From positions 1,056,501 through 1,120,500 of the forward strand of contig NZ_CP110848.1 of assembly GCF_026240635.1 (NCBI RefSeq): DNA of 64,000 nt, read 5' to 3'. The notes under the pieces are model-generated. The model had not been told where the DNA came from and ran no database searches. It worked only from the letters and a program-made list of their open reading frames with translations. The translations under genes and the position numbers were made by a program. This DNA comes from Trichothermofontia sichuanensis B231 (GTDB taxonomy: Bacteria > Cyanobacteriota > Cyanobacteriia > B231). Positions 8,740 to 19,366 of this stretch are shown piece after piece (the first letter of the stretch is position 1; each line of letters opens with the position of its first letter).

Positions 8740-9609
8740 ATGGATCAGCTAAGTACACTGATGGATCACCTAAGTACTATGATGCCCTCTGCCCCGGCTG
8801 TCTCCCCGGCTGTCTCTGTCACTGGTTCCTCGCTCTTTGCACCCTGGACAGCGATCTGGCTAACTTCTTTGGGTTGGCAACCCTCGCCTGCACAGGAGCA
8901 AGCCTTCCAGACACTTTATCAGGCGGTCATTTCAGCAAATCGTCAGTTAAACCTGACGCGGATTACCGAACCATCAGCATTCTGGGAGAAGCATTTATGG
9001 GATTCCCTACGGGGGATCGTGCATTTCCTCCGGCTGCCCCCCGATCGTCAGGCTGAGGTTCCCCCCCTAACATTGCCGAACACGCTGCCGTTTCCCGACA
9101 CGGGACGGGTGATTGATATTGGCACCGGTGCCGGTTTTCCGGGCCTCCCAATTGCGATCGTCTGCCCCCACTGGCACGTCACGCTCCTTGATTCGACCCA
9201 CAAGAAGTTGGCCTTTGTAGACACCTTGCGATCGGTGTTGGAGTTAGCCACAGTGATAACTGTCGGCGATCGCGTGGAAGCCATAGGGCACCGGCCTGAC
9301 CATCGGGAACAATATGATTTAGCCGTAATTCGGGCGGTTGGCCCCGCAACCGTATGTGCGGAATATGCCCTACCGTTAGTCAAGGTGGGAGGCTGGGCCG
9401 TCCTCTATCGAGGCAATTGGACAGTTGCTGAGGCAGAGGCATTATCGATTGCCAGCCAGCAATTGGGGGGTACGCTGGCGGTGACGGAACGCTTCCAGAC
9501 ACCCCTCAGTCGGAGCTTGCGACACCTGGTGTACCTACGGAAGCAAACCCCTACCCCTGATCAGTTTCCACGGGGCGTGGGGATTCCAGCCCAGTCTCCC
9601 CTTGCCTAA
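8740..9609 (+). CDS. rsmG: 16S rRNA (guanine-N7) methyltransferase RsmG (GidB)
   Basis: 289 residues. RsmG methylates G527 (E. coli numbering) of 16S rRNA using S-adenosylmethionine. The SAM-binding motif VIDIGTGAGFPGLPIAI is clear, followed by LLDSTHKKLAFVD and YDLAVIRAVGP; LNLTRI and FWEKHLWDSL mark the N-terminal part. The first 21 codons include an almost exact tandem copy of a 7-codon unit (MDQLSTL/MDHLSTM), so the true start may be any of several in-frame ATGs between 8740 and 8782. The family is usually about 240 residues. Confidence 0.93.
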   Translation: MDQLSTLMDHLSTMMPSAPAVSPAVSVTGSSLFAPWTAIWLTSLGWQPSPAQEQAFQTLYQAVISANRQLNLTRITEPSAFWEKHLWDSLRGIVHFLRLPPDRQAEVPPLTLPNTLPFPDTGRVIDIGTGAGFPGLPIAIVCPHWHVTLLDSTHKKLAFVDTLRSVLELATVITVGDRVEAIGHRPDHREQYDLAVIRAVGPATVCAEYALPLVKVGGWAVLYRGNWTVAEAEALSIASQQLGGTLAVTERFQTPLSRSLRHLVYLRKQTPTPDQFPRGVGIPAQSPLA

Positions 9610-9657
9610 ATGTAAGGATGCCGGTTAAGCGGAAACGGACTAAAATAGAACTGCCTT

Positions 9658-9730
9658 GGGGAATTAGCTCAGTTGGTAGAGCGCTGCGATCGCACCGCAG
9701 AGGTCAGGGGTTCGAGTCCCCTATTCTCCA
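9658..9730 (+). tRNA. tRNA-Ala (anticodon CGC)
   Basis: A cloverleaf can be drawn by hand. The acceptor is GGGGAAT with ATTCTCC, the D arm is GCTC...GAGC, the anticodon stem is CTGCG/CGCAG with loop ATCGCAC (anticodon CGC at 9691-9693), and the T arm is AGGGG TTCGAGT CCCCT. The discriminator is A. CCA is not encoded. It reads GCG codons. The anticodon region contains a full HIP1 octamer (9686-9693). Confidence 0.96.
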
Positions 9731-9939
9731 TCACACCCCTTTTGGGAGCATCGCAGTTGGCCAACAGGCAGCCCTCATCTGAGGAAAGTCGCGACTGAAC
9801 CAGCCCCCAACTTAGAGGGACTGGTAATTGGGGGTGGCGATTAGCGGCGATTGCACAAAAAGCGTTAACACTGCGTGGTACAATTGCCACTGGCTTGCAA
9901 GCAGTCAAGCCGTGTTTTTCGCTCAAATTCGGTTATCCC

Positions 9940-10410
9940 GTGCCCCTTGCGAATCAGCTAACTTCCCTCTTTCGACGGGACTCCTCAGCGGCTACCGTTG
10001 AGCTACCGCCGGAGCCGAACGCCTCCATGCAAGAGTATTACCAACTGTGTCAGGCTCTGCTGACATGGACCCTTGCGTTTACGGCGATCGTGTTTGTCAC
10101 CGTTTGGCTCGTCTACTCCCTGAATCTGGCGCTTAATTATTTAATTGGGGCCTGTACGGGGGTGGTGTATCTGCGGATGTTGGCGCGGGATGTCGAACAG
10201 TTAGGTCGGTCTAAAAAACGCCTAGGCAGTACCCGTCTGGCCCTGGTTGCTGGGTTGATTATAGTTGCAACCCAATGGAATCAGCTACAGGTGATGCCGG
10301 TTTTTTTAGGATTTCTGACCTACAAAGTCGCCCTGATTGTCTATGTGATCTGGTCAACCTACCTGACGGATACGGGGTCTAAACCGAACCCGTCATCGGG
10401 AGAACCATGA
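9940..10410 (+). CDS. atpI: ATP synthase subunit I
   Basis: 156 residues from GTG 9940; TTG 9895 (171 aa) and ATG 10027 (127 aa) are alternatives. I chose GTG because homologues carry roughly 20-30 residues before the motif SMQEYYQL. Four membrane helices are present (about 42-60, 66-84, 100-117, 120-140). It includes [25 protein letters not shown], typical of cyanobacterial Atp1, which helps assemble the c-ring. First gene of the atp operon; its stop is 34 bases before atpB. Confidence 0.9.
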   Translation: MPLANQLTSLFRRDSSAATVELPPEPNASMQEYYQLCQALLTWTLAFTAIVFVTVWLVYSLNLALNYLIGACTGVVYLRMLARDVEQLGRSKKRLGSTRLALVAGLIIVATQWNQLQVMPVFLGFLTYKVALIVYVIWSTYLTDTGSKPNPSSGEP

Positions 10411-10444
10411 CGATCGCAATGAGCTAACGTTAGAGAATCCCTGA

Positions 10445-11203
10445 ATGGATATACCTTACGCTCTTACTCAGTTAACGGGGTTGCCCCTGGCCTCCTTAGA
10501 GGTGGGCAAACACTTTTACTGGCAGGTGGGCAATTTGAAGCTGCATGGTGAGGTGTTTCTGACCTCCTGGTTTGTGATTGCCGTGCTGCTGGTTCTGACG
10601 GTGGCGGCGACCCGGAATGTCCAACGGGTACCCACAGGGCTGCAAAACCTGATGGAGTATGTGCTGGAGTTTGTGCGGGGCATTGCCCGCGATCAGATTG
10701 GGGAGAAAGAGTACCGCCCGTGGGTTCCCTTTGTGGGCACGCTCTTTCTGTTTATCTTTGTCTCCAACTGGTCTGGTGCGCTGGTGCCGTGGAAACTGAT
10801 TCACCTGCCCGCTGGGGAACTGGGTGCACCCACCGCGAACATTAACACGACGGTTGCCTTTGCCTTACTAACTTCACTGGCCTACTTTTATGCCGGCTTT
10901 AAGAAACGAGGGTTGGGATACTTCGCCCATTATGTGGAACCCATCCCAATTATGCTGCCCTTTAAGGTCATTGAAGACTTCACGAAGCCCCTTTCCCTAA
11001 GCTTCCGTCTTTTTGGCAACATTCTAGCAGATGAATTGGTGGTGGGGGTCTTTGTACTCCTGGTGCCGCTATTTGTGCCCTTGCCAATGATGTTCTTGGG
11101 GTTGTTTACCAGTGCCATTCAGGCATTGATTTTTGCCACCCTAGCCTCGGTTTATATTGGTGAAGCCCTCGAAGGTGAACACCACGAAGGTGAAGAACAT
11201 TAA
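10445..11203 (+). CDS. atpB: ATP synthase F0 subunit a
   Basis: 252 residues, five to six membrane helices. Subunit a provides the proton half-channels next to the c-ring. The conserved helix containing the essential arginine is seen in [15 protein letters not shown], together with [18 protein letters not shown] and [21 protein letters not shown] at the C-terminus. Length fits the family. Followed by a 209-base spacer before atpE, where no other gene is visible. Confidence 0.97.
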   Translation: MDIPYALTQLTGLPLASLEVGKHFYWQVGNLKLHGEVFLTSWFVIAVLLVLTVAATRNVQRVPTGLQNLMEYVLEFVRGIARDQIGEKEYRPWVPFVGTLFLFIFVSNWSGALVPWKLIHLPAGELGAPTANINTTVAFALLTSLAYFYAGFKKRGLGYFAHYVEPIPIMLPFKVIEDFTKPLSLSFRLFGNILADELVVGVFVLLVPLFVPLPMMFLGLFTSAIQALIFATLASVYIGEALEGEHHEGEEH

Positions 11204-11382
11204 CGCTTAGACACCCCTCTCAGTGTTGGTAGCCATGCCGCCATCAAGGAGTTATGCGTCGCGCATAATTCAAACGCCAATTGCCTCAAAAATGGAGGTG
11301 AACTGCGTTCAGAAAAATTGATTGACGGCGGGTTCCAAAACCTGAGATTCTAATCTAGTTTGGTCTGTTGACTCTCTGTTGA

Positions 11383-11658
<276 letters not shown>

Positions 11659-11777
11659 CCCGAAGGTACTGTTTCGGTAATTCTCATGCCCTTGCAGGCG
11701 ATCGCGGTTAGGGGGGTGGTCGGGTTGGACTCACCCCCTTGCAGGCTGATCCCTGCCCAGACAGACAGGACGTAAAC

Positions 11778-12272
11778 ATGACACTCTGGACACTATTAAT
11801 TGCGGCTGAAGCTGCCGAAGCAACTGCCGAGGGTGGTGGGTTGTTTGACCTGGATGCCACGCTTCCCCTAATGGCGATTCAGTTCGTCATTTTAGTGGCC
11901 ATTCTTAACGTCACTTTCTTTAAGCCCTTAACGGCGGCGATCGAGGGACGGGCCGACTACATTCGCAAGAATCGCCAGGAGGCAGAGGAGCGACTGGCCA
12001 AGGCGAAGCAGCTTGCCCACCAGTATGAGCAGGAACTGGCCGATACCCGTCGTCAGGCCCAGACGGTGATTTTGACAGCGGAGGCCGAAGCACAAAAGTT
12101 GATGGCAAGTAAACTGGCCGAGGCCCAACAGGAAGCCCAGCAGCAGCGCGAACAAGCTCAGCGAGAGATTGAGGCGCAAAAGCAAGCCGCCCTGCAGACC
12201 CTGGAGAGCCAGGTGGATGTTCTGAGTCAGCAGATCCTGGACAAGTTGTTGGGATCGAGTGCAGCACGGTAA
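11778..12272 (+). CDS. atpF2: ATP synthase F0 subunit b'
   Basis: 164 residues. The reading frame is open upstream to a TTG at 11739, but ATG 11778 has a purine-rich site (GACAGGACG) and gives the usual N-terminus [15 protein letters not shown]. One membrane helix (about 35-55, [20 protein letters not shown]) is followed by a long charged coiled coil rich in Gln/Glu/Ala. The b/b' heterodimer forms the peripheral stalk in photosynthetic organisms. Also called atpG in cyanobacterial nomenclature. Confidence 0.95.
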   Translation: MTLWTLLIAAEAAEATAEGGGLFDLDATLPLMAIQFVILVAILNVTFFKPLTAAIEGRADYIRKNRQEAEERLAKAKQLAHQYEQELADTRRQAQTVILTAEAEAQKLMASKLAEAQQEAQQQREQAQREIEAQKQAALQTLESQVDVLSQQILDKLLGSSAAR

Positions 12273-12293
12273 TCACGGGGAGGCAAGGCGGAT

Positions 12294-12839
12294 ATGATGC
12301 ACAGTATGATGCCCAGTATTTTGTCGCTGGCAACGGCGGCAGCGGCGAAGTCTGGCTTTGGGCTAGAGCAGATTCTCGAATCGAATTTAATCAATCTGGG
12401 GATTACCATTTCCGTTCTGGTTTACTTTGGTCGTAAGCTGGTGGGCAAGACGCTGGCGGAGCGGCAAAGCCAGATTGAAGCTGAGATCAAGGAAGCTGAG
12501 CAGCAATGCCAGGCGGCGGCGGCGGCCCTTGCTGAGCAACAGCAAAAGTTGGCCCAAGCGCAGGTAGAAGCGGGCCAAATTCTGGCTAAGGCTGAGGAGA
12601 CGGCCCGGGCGATGCGGGAGTCGATTCTGGCCCAGGCAGCCGAGGAAGTCGAACGCCTGCGGGCAACGGCGACCCAGGATCTGCAAGCGGAGCAGGAGCG
12701 GGCGATCGCGGAACTTCGGCAGCGGGTGGTGGCTATGGCCCTGCAACGGGCTGAGGAGCAACTGCCAGCGCGGTTGTCGGAGACGGTACAGCAACGGTTG
12801 ATTGATCGAGGTCTGTCGCTGTTAGGAGATCGCAGATGA
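12294..12839 (+). CDS. atpF: ATP synthase F0 subunit b
   Basis: 181 residues with one N-terminal helix (LINLGITISVLVYFGRKLVG) followed by a long coiled coil (about 55-165). It is the second partner of the peripheral stalk. There are several possible starts (ATG 12294, 12297, 12306, 12309). The stop overlaps the start of the delta gene in an ATGA overlap, indicating translational coupling. Confidence 0.96.
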   Translation: MMHSMMPSILSLATAAAAKSGFGLEQILESNLINLGITISVLVYFGRKLVGKTLAERQSQIEAEIKEAEQQCQAAAAALAEQQQKLAQAQVEAGQILAKAEETARAMRESILAQAAEEVERLRATATQDLQAEQERAIAELRQRVVAMALQRAEEQLPARLSETVQQRLIDRGLSLLGDRR

Positions 12840-13390
12840 GTGAAAGCGTTATTGGAACTTCTGTATTAGAGCCGTACGCCGAGGCGCTGATGTCTCTGGC
12901 CCAGGCCCAGGATCTCGTTGATCGCTTTGGGGAAGACACCCGTGGCTTAAGCACCCTCTGGGCGGAATCGGCGGACCTGCGTCAATTTCTCAGCAGTCCT
13001 TTGGTGGGGGATGCGGCCAAGAAAGCGGTATTGCGGCAGGTGGTGGGCGATCAAGTCCATCCCTATATGCTCAATTTTTTAATGTTGCTGGTTGATCGTC
13101 GCCGGATTGCTTTTCTGGACGGTATTTGCCAGCGCTACCAAGTACGACTGCGCAAGCTCAAGGGGACGGTTCTGGCCCAGGTGACCTCTGCCATTGCCTT
13201 AACTGAGGCCCAAATTGCGGTCGTGCGTGAAAAGGTGATGGCTATGACCGGGGCCAGAGAAGTGGAGTTGGAATTGGCCATCGATCCGGAGTTGATTGGT
13301 GGTGTAGTGATTCAGATTGGCTCCCAGATTATTGATGCCAGTTTGCAGGGACAACTGCGTCGGATTGGGATGAGTTTAAGTACCCGGTAG
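12836..13390 (+). CDS. atpH: ATP synthase F1 subunit delta
   Basis: 184 residues. It links F1 to the peripheral stalk. Typical elements are YAEALMSLAQAQ at the N-terminus, LLVDRRRIAFLDGICQRY in the middle and IDPELIGGVVIQIGSQIIDASLQGQLRRI at the end. Translation is coupled to atpF through ATGA. A 142-base spacer separates it from atpA. Confidence 0.97.
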   Translation: MSESVIGTSVLEPYAEALMSLAQAQDLVDRFGEDTRGLSTLWAESADLRQFLSSPLVGDAAKKAVLRQVVGDQVHPYMLNFLMLLVDRRRIAFLDGICQRYQVRLRKLKGTVLAQVTSAIALTEAQIAVVREKVMAMTGAREVELELAIDPELIGGVVIQIGSQIIDASLQGQLRRIGMSLSTR

Positions 13391-13523
13391 TCATTAGCCG
13401 GGTTGGCCAAGGGGCAGACCCATGCTGGCTGTAGCCGGTGGCGGCGTTACCTGAGTGTGTTGTCCGGTTTTTCTGATTTTTCCAGTTTTGCAAATTGTTC
13501 CAGTTCTCCTGATAGAGAGTTAA

Positions 13524-15050
<1,527 letters not shown>

Positions 15051-15058
15051 TTTCGGTT

Positions 15059-15085
15059 CCCCTTCTCCCTGCTTGGGAGAAGGGG
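15059..15085 (+). repeat. Stem-loop between the alpha and gamma genes (half of repeat family 2)
   Basis: CCCCTTCTCCC (15059-15069) pairs perfectly with GGGAGAAGGGG (15075-15085), followed by TTAGGAGATGAGGG, which matches the right half of repeat family 2. There is no U-run. It could slow exonucleases or attenuate read-through between two operon genes. Confidence 0.7.
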
Positions 15086-15179
15086 TTAGGAGATGAGGGT
15101 CTTCGGTTGATTACACCTAACCTTTTAGACCTTGCCGGAACCTTGATTACAGCCTATTAGCCAAATAGCCGGGAGGAAT

Positions 15180-16130
15180 ATGCCTAATCTCAAAGCGATT
15201 CGCGATCGCATTAAGTCCGTTAAAAACACCCAAAAAATTACTGAAGCGATGCGTCTGGTGGCGGCGGCCAAGGTGCGTCGTGCTCAAGAACAGGTCTTGG
15301 CCAGCCGTCCCTTTGCCGATCGCTTAGCCCAGGTATTGGCGGGGCTACAAGCCCGGCTGCGTTTTGAGGATGTGAGCTTGCCCTGGTTTCGGCAGCGTCA
15401 AGTGCGTCGGGTTGCCCTGATTGTGATTTCAGGCGATCGCGGTCTGTGTGGGGCCTACAATACCAACGTCATCCGACGGGCGGAAATGCGGGCCAAAGAA
15501 CTGCAAGCCCAGGGAATTGAATACTCGTATATTTTGATTGGCCGCAAGGCGATCCAGTATTTCCAACGACGGGAGCAACCGATTAGCGCCACTTTTGCCA
15601 ATCTGGAACAAATCCCAACGGCAGAGGAGGCCGGTGCGATTCAGGATGAGGTCCTGTCGGAATACCTGTCGGAGAACGTCGATCGGGTGGAATTAATCTA
15701 TACGCGCTTTGTATCGCTGATTAGTTCCCGTGCCACCGTGCAAACCCTGCTGCCCTTAGACCCCCAAGGTTTGGCGACAGCAGATGATGAAATTTTCCGA
15801 TTGACCACACGGGCGGGTCAGTTTGAAGTTACGCGGGAGCGGGTAACGTCCCAGGCTCCGGCCTTGCCGCGGGACATGGTCTTTGAACAGGACCCGGTAC
15901 AAATCCTGAATGCATTGCTACCGCTATATCTGAGCAATCAAATTTTGCGGGCGATGCAAGAGTCGGCAGCCAGTGAACTGGCGGCGCGGATGACAGCCAT
16001 GAGCAATGCGAGTGACAATGCGTCCCAATTGATTGGCACCCTGACGCTGTCCTACAACAAGGCTCGTCAAGCCTCGATTACCCAGGAAATTCTGGAGGTT
16101 GTGGGCGGAGCTAATGCGTTGAAGTCTTAG
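15180..16130 (+). CDS. atpG: ATP synthase F1 subunit gamma
   Basis: 316 residues, the central rotor shaft (atpC in cyanobacterial naming). The N-terminal helix [20 protein letters not shown] and C-terminal helix [21 protein letters not shown] are conserved. The extra segment of photosynthetic gamma subunits lies around residues 195-235 ([16 protein letters not shown] and following) and, as in other cyanobacteria, lacks the regulatory cysteine pair of chloroplasts. A good Shine-Dalgarno (GGGAGG) precedes ATG. Last gene of the operon; a stem-loop follows. Confidence 0.97.
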   Translation: MPNLKAIRDRIKSVKNTQKITEAMRLVAAAKVRRAQEQVLASRPFADRLAQVLAGLQARLRFEDVSLPWFRQRQVRRVALIVISGDRGLCGAYNTNVIRRAEMRAKELQAQGIEYSYILIGRKAIQYFQRREQPISATFANLEQIPTAEEAGAIQDEVLSEYLSENVDRVELIYTRFVSLISSRATVQTLLPLDPQGLATADDEIFRLTTRAGQFEVTRERVTSQAPALPRDMVFEQDPVQILNALLPLYLSNQILRAMQESAASELAARMTAMSNASDNASQLIGTLTLSYNKARQASITQEILEVVGGANALKS

Positions 16131-16190
16131 GATGCAGGTAAACTGCGACTAGATAGCATAAGTCATAGCATAAGTCCATTCAATTATTGA

Positions 16191-16223
16191 GGCTTAGGGC
16201 AGGTACAGTGCTTGTCCTAAGCC
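16191..16223 (+). terminator. Stem-loop at the end of the atp operon
   Basis: GGCTTAGGGCA (16191-16201) pairs with TGTCCTAAGCC (16213-16223), 11 positions with one G-U, loop of 11. A T-rich tract (TTTATTTTTG) follows about 20 bases later. Likely terminates or protects the atp transcript. Confidence 0.55.
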
Positions 16224-16342
16224 TTGGCCATATCTGGGTTTATTTTTGCCCCATATCCTACTGTTGCGAATGGGCCGGAGGCTGTCACCTTAGGCTGATC
16301 ACAAGGGTAACCTAAAGATAGGTATTTAGGAGTAGAAAGCGT

Positions 16343-17998
16343 ATGAATATGGATATTATCAAACTACAGGGCGAGCATTGTTCTGCACTAAAACAGAAAT
16401 ATCAGGTACACCAGTATAAAGATCAGACTTTAGATGACTTTCTATACCTGATCCTGAGAAAAGCTGAGCTGGGCATCCGCATCACGCATTTAGAGTGCCA
16501 GTGGTTAGAAGAAATGGGTCTATCCAGTACACTTGAGATTATTACTTTACAACAATATCAAGCGGATGATTTGAAGAGACTGGAATCTGAATTCTTGGAG
16601 TTGCGATCTAGGTATTTAATCCCAGAAGATGCGACCTTCTCGCTGGATAGCCCAGTCTATACAATTCTTTATAAGCTAGATGCTGGTGGTAAACTGACAA
16701 GTTCAGAGCTTCACATCTTGGATGACTATCAGCTTACTGATACTATTAACTTAATTCGAGAGATTTCAACTTTTTCAGAACTAAAGCTAAAGTATAAAGC
16801 AACAGCTTATGTTAATCGCAGCCCAACAGATCCTCTTTATCGAATTTTACAAAGGCTCGATAAGCAGGAGCCATTATCAGATATAGAAACAGACTGGTTG
16901 ATAGAGCATGATCTGGATGAAATCTTAGAAATTTACCTGAAGCAGGAAGAAGAGAGGCAGGCTAAAGCTGAGTTTTTAGATCTAAAAGCAAGATACAATG
17001 TTTCTTTCCCAGATACCTCTATCTCTTGTCCTCTTTATCCGATTCTGAAAAAGCTTGAAAAGGAAGAAGCACTTCAAGACTCTGAATGTGATTGGCTCGA
17101 AAAACAACAGCTAACAGCCTTGTTGAAAATTGATCTTGAACGTAAGAATAAAAGGCTATTTACCGAATTAAAAGATAGATATCAGGCTAGAAAATATCTA
17201 GTTTCAGATCCGAGCGATCGATTATTCTCAATACTAAAATCGATGGAATCTGAATCTATAACCGAAAGAGATATTAGCTGGCTAATAGATAGAGAACTGC
17301 TTGAAACAGCGGAAATTGCTAAAAAAATTCACTTTAATATCTTAAAGAGAAAGTATCGTCTTGTTGGGCAAGTAGCCTTTGAGCAACTTTACGAAATTAT
17401 GCTTAAACTAGAGCGAGAAGAACGTCTTGATCCCAAACAGGTAGTTCAACTAATTACAGAAGGTCACTTATCACCAAATGGTGAAATTGCCAGGGCTTAT
17501 TATCGTTTAGAAGCCATATTCTATGAGAAAGAGTATCAACGAACAGGTAATAAACGAAACTTGGCAAGTGCCAGTAGCAACTGGCGCAAAGCAGATAAAC
17601 CAGAAAATGCACTACAGGTGACGAATTCTATCAATCTCCATAAGATTAAAGAGCTTGATTTGAAGTCAGCCTTAGCGGTGACTAGAGGTGCTGCCTTTCG
17701 AGATTTAGGACAGCTAAAAGAAGCGCGTGAATGCGCGGAATTAGCACTAGAATGTCAACCTAATACTCACCAGCCCTATACTTTGATGGGAGCTATTGCT
17801 TATGATTTGGGACAATATGAACAGGGTTATTCATACTTTCAAAGGGCAGCAGAGCTTGGTGGTGCTCAAGACGTCGATGATGAGATTAAACGGGTACTTA
17901 GGATGACTAAAGATAAGGAGAAGCGCCGTGAAGCTGCTCAGTACCTAATTAACAAAGATCCCGATCGCTATCAATGGGCTACTGTCTATGTTAAATAG
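16343..17998 (+). CDS. Six-fold tandem-repeat protein with TPR-like C-terminus, function unknown
   Basis: 551 residues; no named family recognised. Residues about 12-389 consist of six divergent units of about 60 residues: 12-73, 83-142, 143-202, 209-270, 271-329 and 330-389. Each follows the pattern F.LK.KY, a spacer, LY.IL.KL, a charged turn, then WL...L. Examples are FSELKLKYKA...LYRILQRLD...TDWLIEHDL and FLDLKARYNV...LYPILKKLE...CDWLEKQQL. Residues about 440-530 resemble TPR helices (AFRDLGQLKEARECAELALE; YDLGQYEQGYSYFQRAAELG). Charged, no signal peptide or membrane helix: cytosolic scaffold expected. The ATG has a good site (TAGGAG). Base and codon use are clearly AT-richer than flanking atp and miaA genes, suggesting acquisition by transfer. 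Confidence 0.85.
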   Translation: MNMDIIKLQGEHCSALKQKYQVHQYKDQTLDDFLYLILRKAELGIRITHLECQWLEEMGLSSTLEIITLQQYQADDLKRLESEFLELRSRYLIPEDATFSLDSPVYTILYKLDAGGKLTSSELHILDDYQLTDTINLIREISTFSELKLKYKATAYVNRSPTDPLYRILQRLDKQEPLSDIETDWLIEHDLDEILEIYLKQEEERQAKAEFLDLKARYNVSFPDTSISCPLYPILKKLEKEEALQDSECDWLEKQQLTALLKIDLERKNKRLFTELKDRYQARKYLVSDPSDRLFSILKSMESESITERDISWLIDRELLETAEIAKKIHFNILKRKYRLVGQVAFEQLYEIMLKLEREERLDPKQVVQLITEGHLSPNGEIARAYYRLEAIFYEKEYQRTGNKRNLASASSNWRKADKPENALQVTNSINLHKIKELDLKSALAVTRGAAFRDLGQLKEARECAELALECQPNTHQPYTLMGAIAYDLGQYEQGYSYFQRAAELGGAQDVDDEIKRVLRMTKDKEKRREAAQYLINKDPDRYQWATVYVK

Positions 17999-18059
17999 AC
18001 AACAATAACTGAGTTGTTGCTATGAGTTCTGCCCAGCAGTAGTCTGAAACCTTTTCTAA

Positions 18060-18998
18060 ATGATATCGCCTACCCTCATTGTTATCTGTGGACCAACGGC
18101 GACAGGTAAATCGCGTCTGGCCTTAACCCTGGCCCAACGGTTACCCGCCGTTATTCTCAGTGCCGACTCCCGACAAGTCTATCGCGGGTTTGATATTGGA
18201 ACGGCTAAGCCTTCGCTTCAGGAACAGGCCCAGGTTCCCCACTTCTTGATTGATATTTGCGAACCCACGGTGACCCTCACCGTTTCCGAGTACCAGGCCC
18301 AAGCCCAAGCGCTCATTCGCCGGTGTCATCAGGCGGGTCAGGTCCCTTTGCTGGTGGGCGGAACAGGTCTTTATATCAAGGCGATCGTGCGAGGCATGAA
18401 AATTCCCAGAGTCTCGCCTCAGCTAGGATTGCGATCGCAGCTAGAGCGCCTGGATCAGACCTATCTCTACGCCATACTGCACCAGGTTGATCCGATCGCC
18501 GCGGCCAAAATTCATCCCCACGATCGTCGTCGCACCGTGCGTGCGTTGGAAGTCTTTTACGTTTCGGGCCTCCCCATTTCCCAACAACAAGGTGAGTCCC
18601 CACCTGGCTATCCGATTTTGCAAATTGGCTTAGATTGTCCCAATCCCGATAATTTAACAACTCGGATTACCCGACGAACGGAGCAAATGTTAGCGCTGGG
18701 GTTAGTGGCAGAAGTTATGACCTTGCGCGATCGCTACGGACCGGATCTGCCCCTGTTAGCAACCCTAGGTTATCAAGAGATTATGCGACACCTGGAGGGA
18801 CAATTATCACTGGAAGCCGCTCAGGCTGAAATTATTGTACATACACGCCAATTGGCAAAGCAGCAGCGCACCTGGTTCCGTGCCGATGCCAGTATTGAAT
18901 GGTTTGATTGCGATCGGCCTGATTTAGTCGATACCGTATGGCAAAAAGTACAGCAATTTCTCCGCTCATCACCTCAAGCATCGGTTGGGCAAAATTGA
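18060..18998 (+). CDS. miaA: tRNA dimethylallyltransferase
   Basis: 312 residues. It transfers the dimethylallyl group to A37 of tRNAs reading U-starting codons. The P-loop is GPTATGKSRLA; other motifs are SADSRQVYRGFDIGTAKPS, PLLVGGTGLYIKA, HDRRRTVRALEVF and the C-terminal TRQLAKQQRTWFR. Length is normal. Its last 25 bases overlap the 3' end of the convergent gene at 18974. Confidence 0.97.
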   Translation: MISPTLIVICGPTATGKSRLALTLAQRLPAVILSADSRQVYRGFDIGTAKPSLQEQAQVPHFLIDICEPTVTLTVSEYQAQAQALIRRCHQAGQVPLLVGGTGLYIKAIVRGMKIPRVSPQLGLRSQLERLDQTYLYAILHQVDPIAAAKIHPHDRRRTVRALEVFYVSGLPISQQQGESPPGYPILQIGLDCPNPDNLTTRITRRTEQMLALGLVAEVMTLRDRYGPDLPLLATLGYQEIMRHLEGQLSLEAAQAEIIVHTRQLAKQQRTWFRADASIEWFDCDRPDLVDTVWQKVQQFLRSSPQASVGQN

Positions 18999-19366
18999 TC
19001 CAATCCCACCTTGACTGCATAGACAACCACCGGTAACACTAATAATGGTGGCACCCATTGACTGGCCAACACGCGTTCAAATGCCAGCAACCACTGCTTA
19101 GCTTGCAGGGACTCCTGAACGGCTGCCTCACACAGCAGGGGCCGACATCGTTTTGCTAAACTGGCTAGCCATTCCTCGCCCTCCTCCTCCGGTAACTGTT
19201 GGGCACGCAGCGCCAAGACGATCGCCGCATCGCCCAAATCGCCCTCACAGTCGGCGATCACATCTAGAGCTTCAAGTGCCTGCACCTGATCAGCCAACTG
19301 GGATAGCTCCGTAACACTCAGGGCATGTCGCAATTCATCAATCTCTGCCGATGTCATGACAATCAT
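18974..19366 (-). CDS. Hypothetical acidic protein translationally coupled to a hydrolase
   Basis: 130 residues, unrecognised. The N-terminal two-thirds is acidic and helical (SAEIDELRHALSVTELSQLADQVQALEALDVIADCEGDLGDA split by short turns). One hydrophobic stretch occurs near the C-terminus (about 104-120, PPLLVLPVVVYAVKVGL). It starts inside the stop of the upstream alpha/beta hydrolase gene (ATGA overlap at 19363-19366) and is therefore co-translated with it. It overlaps miaA by 25 bases tail to tail. Confidence 0.75.
   Translation of the reverse strand: MIVMTSAEIDELRHALSVTELSQLADQVQALEALDVIADCEGDLGDAAIVLALRAQQLPEEEGEEWLASLAKRCRPLLCEAAVQESLQAKQWLLAFERVLASQWVPPLLVLPVVVYAVKVGLDQFCPTDA

Noticed and set aside
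9669-9926. Minus-strand ORF across the tRNA-Ala gene
   Set aside because: Overlaps a clear tRNA and the start of the atp operon; no protein-like features.
11739-11777. Upstream TTG start for the b' subunit
   Set aside because: Adds a Cys/Asp/Pro peptide not seen in the family; ATG 11778 has the better ribosome site.
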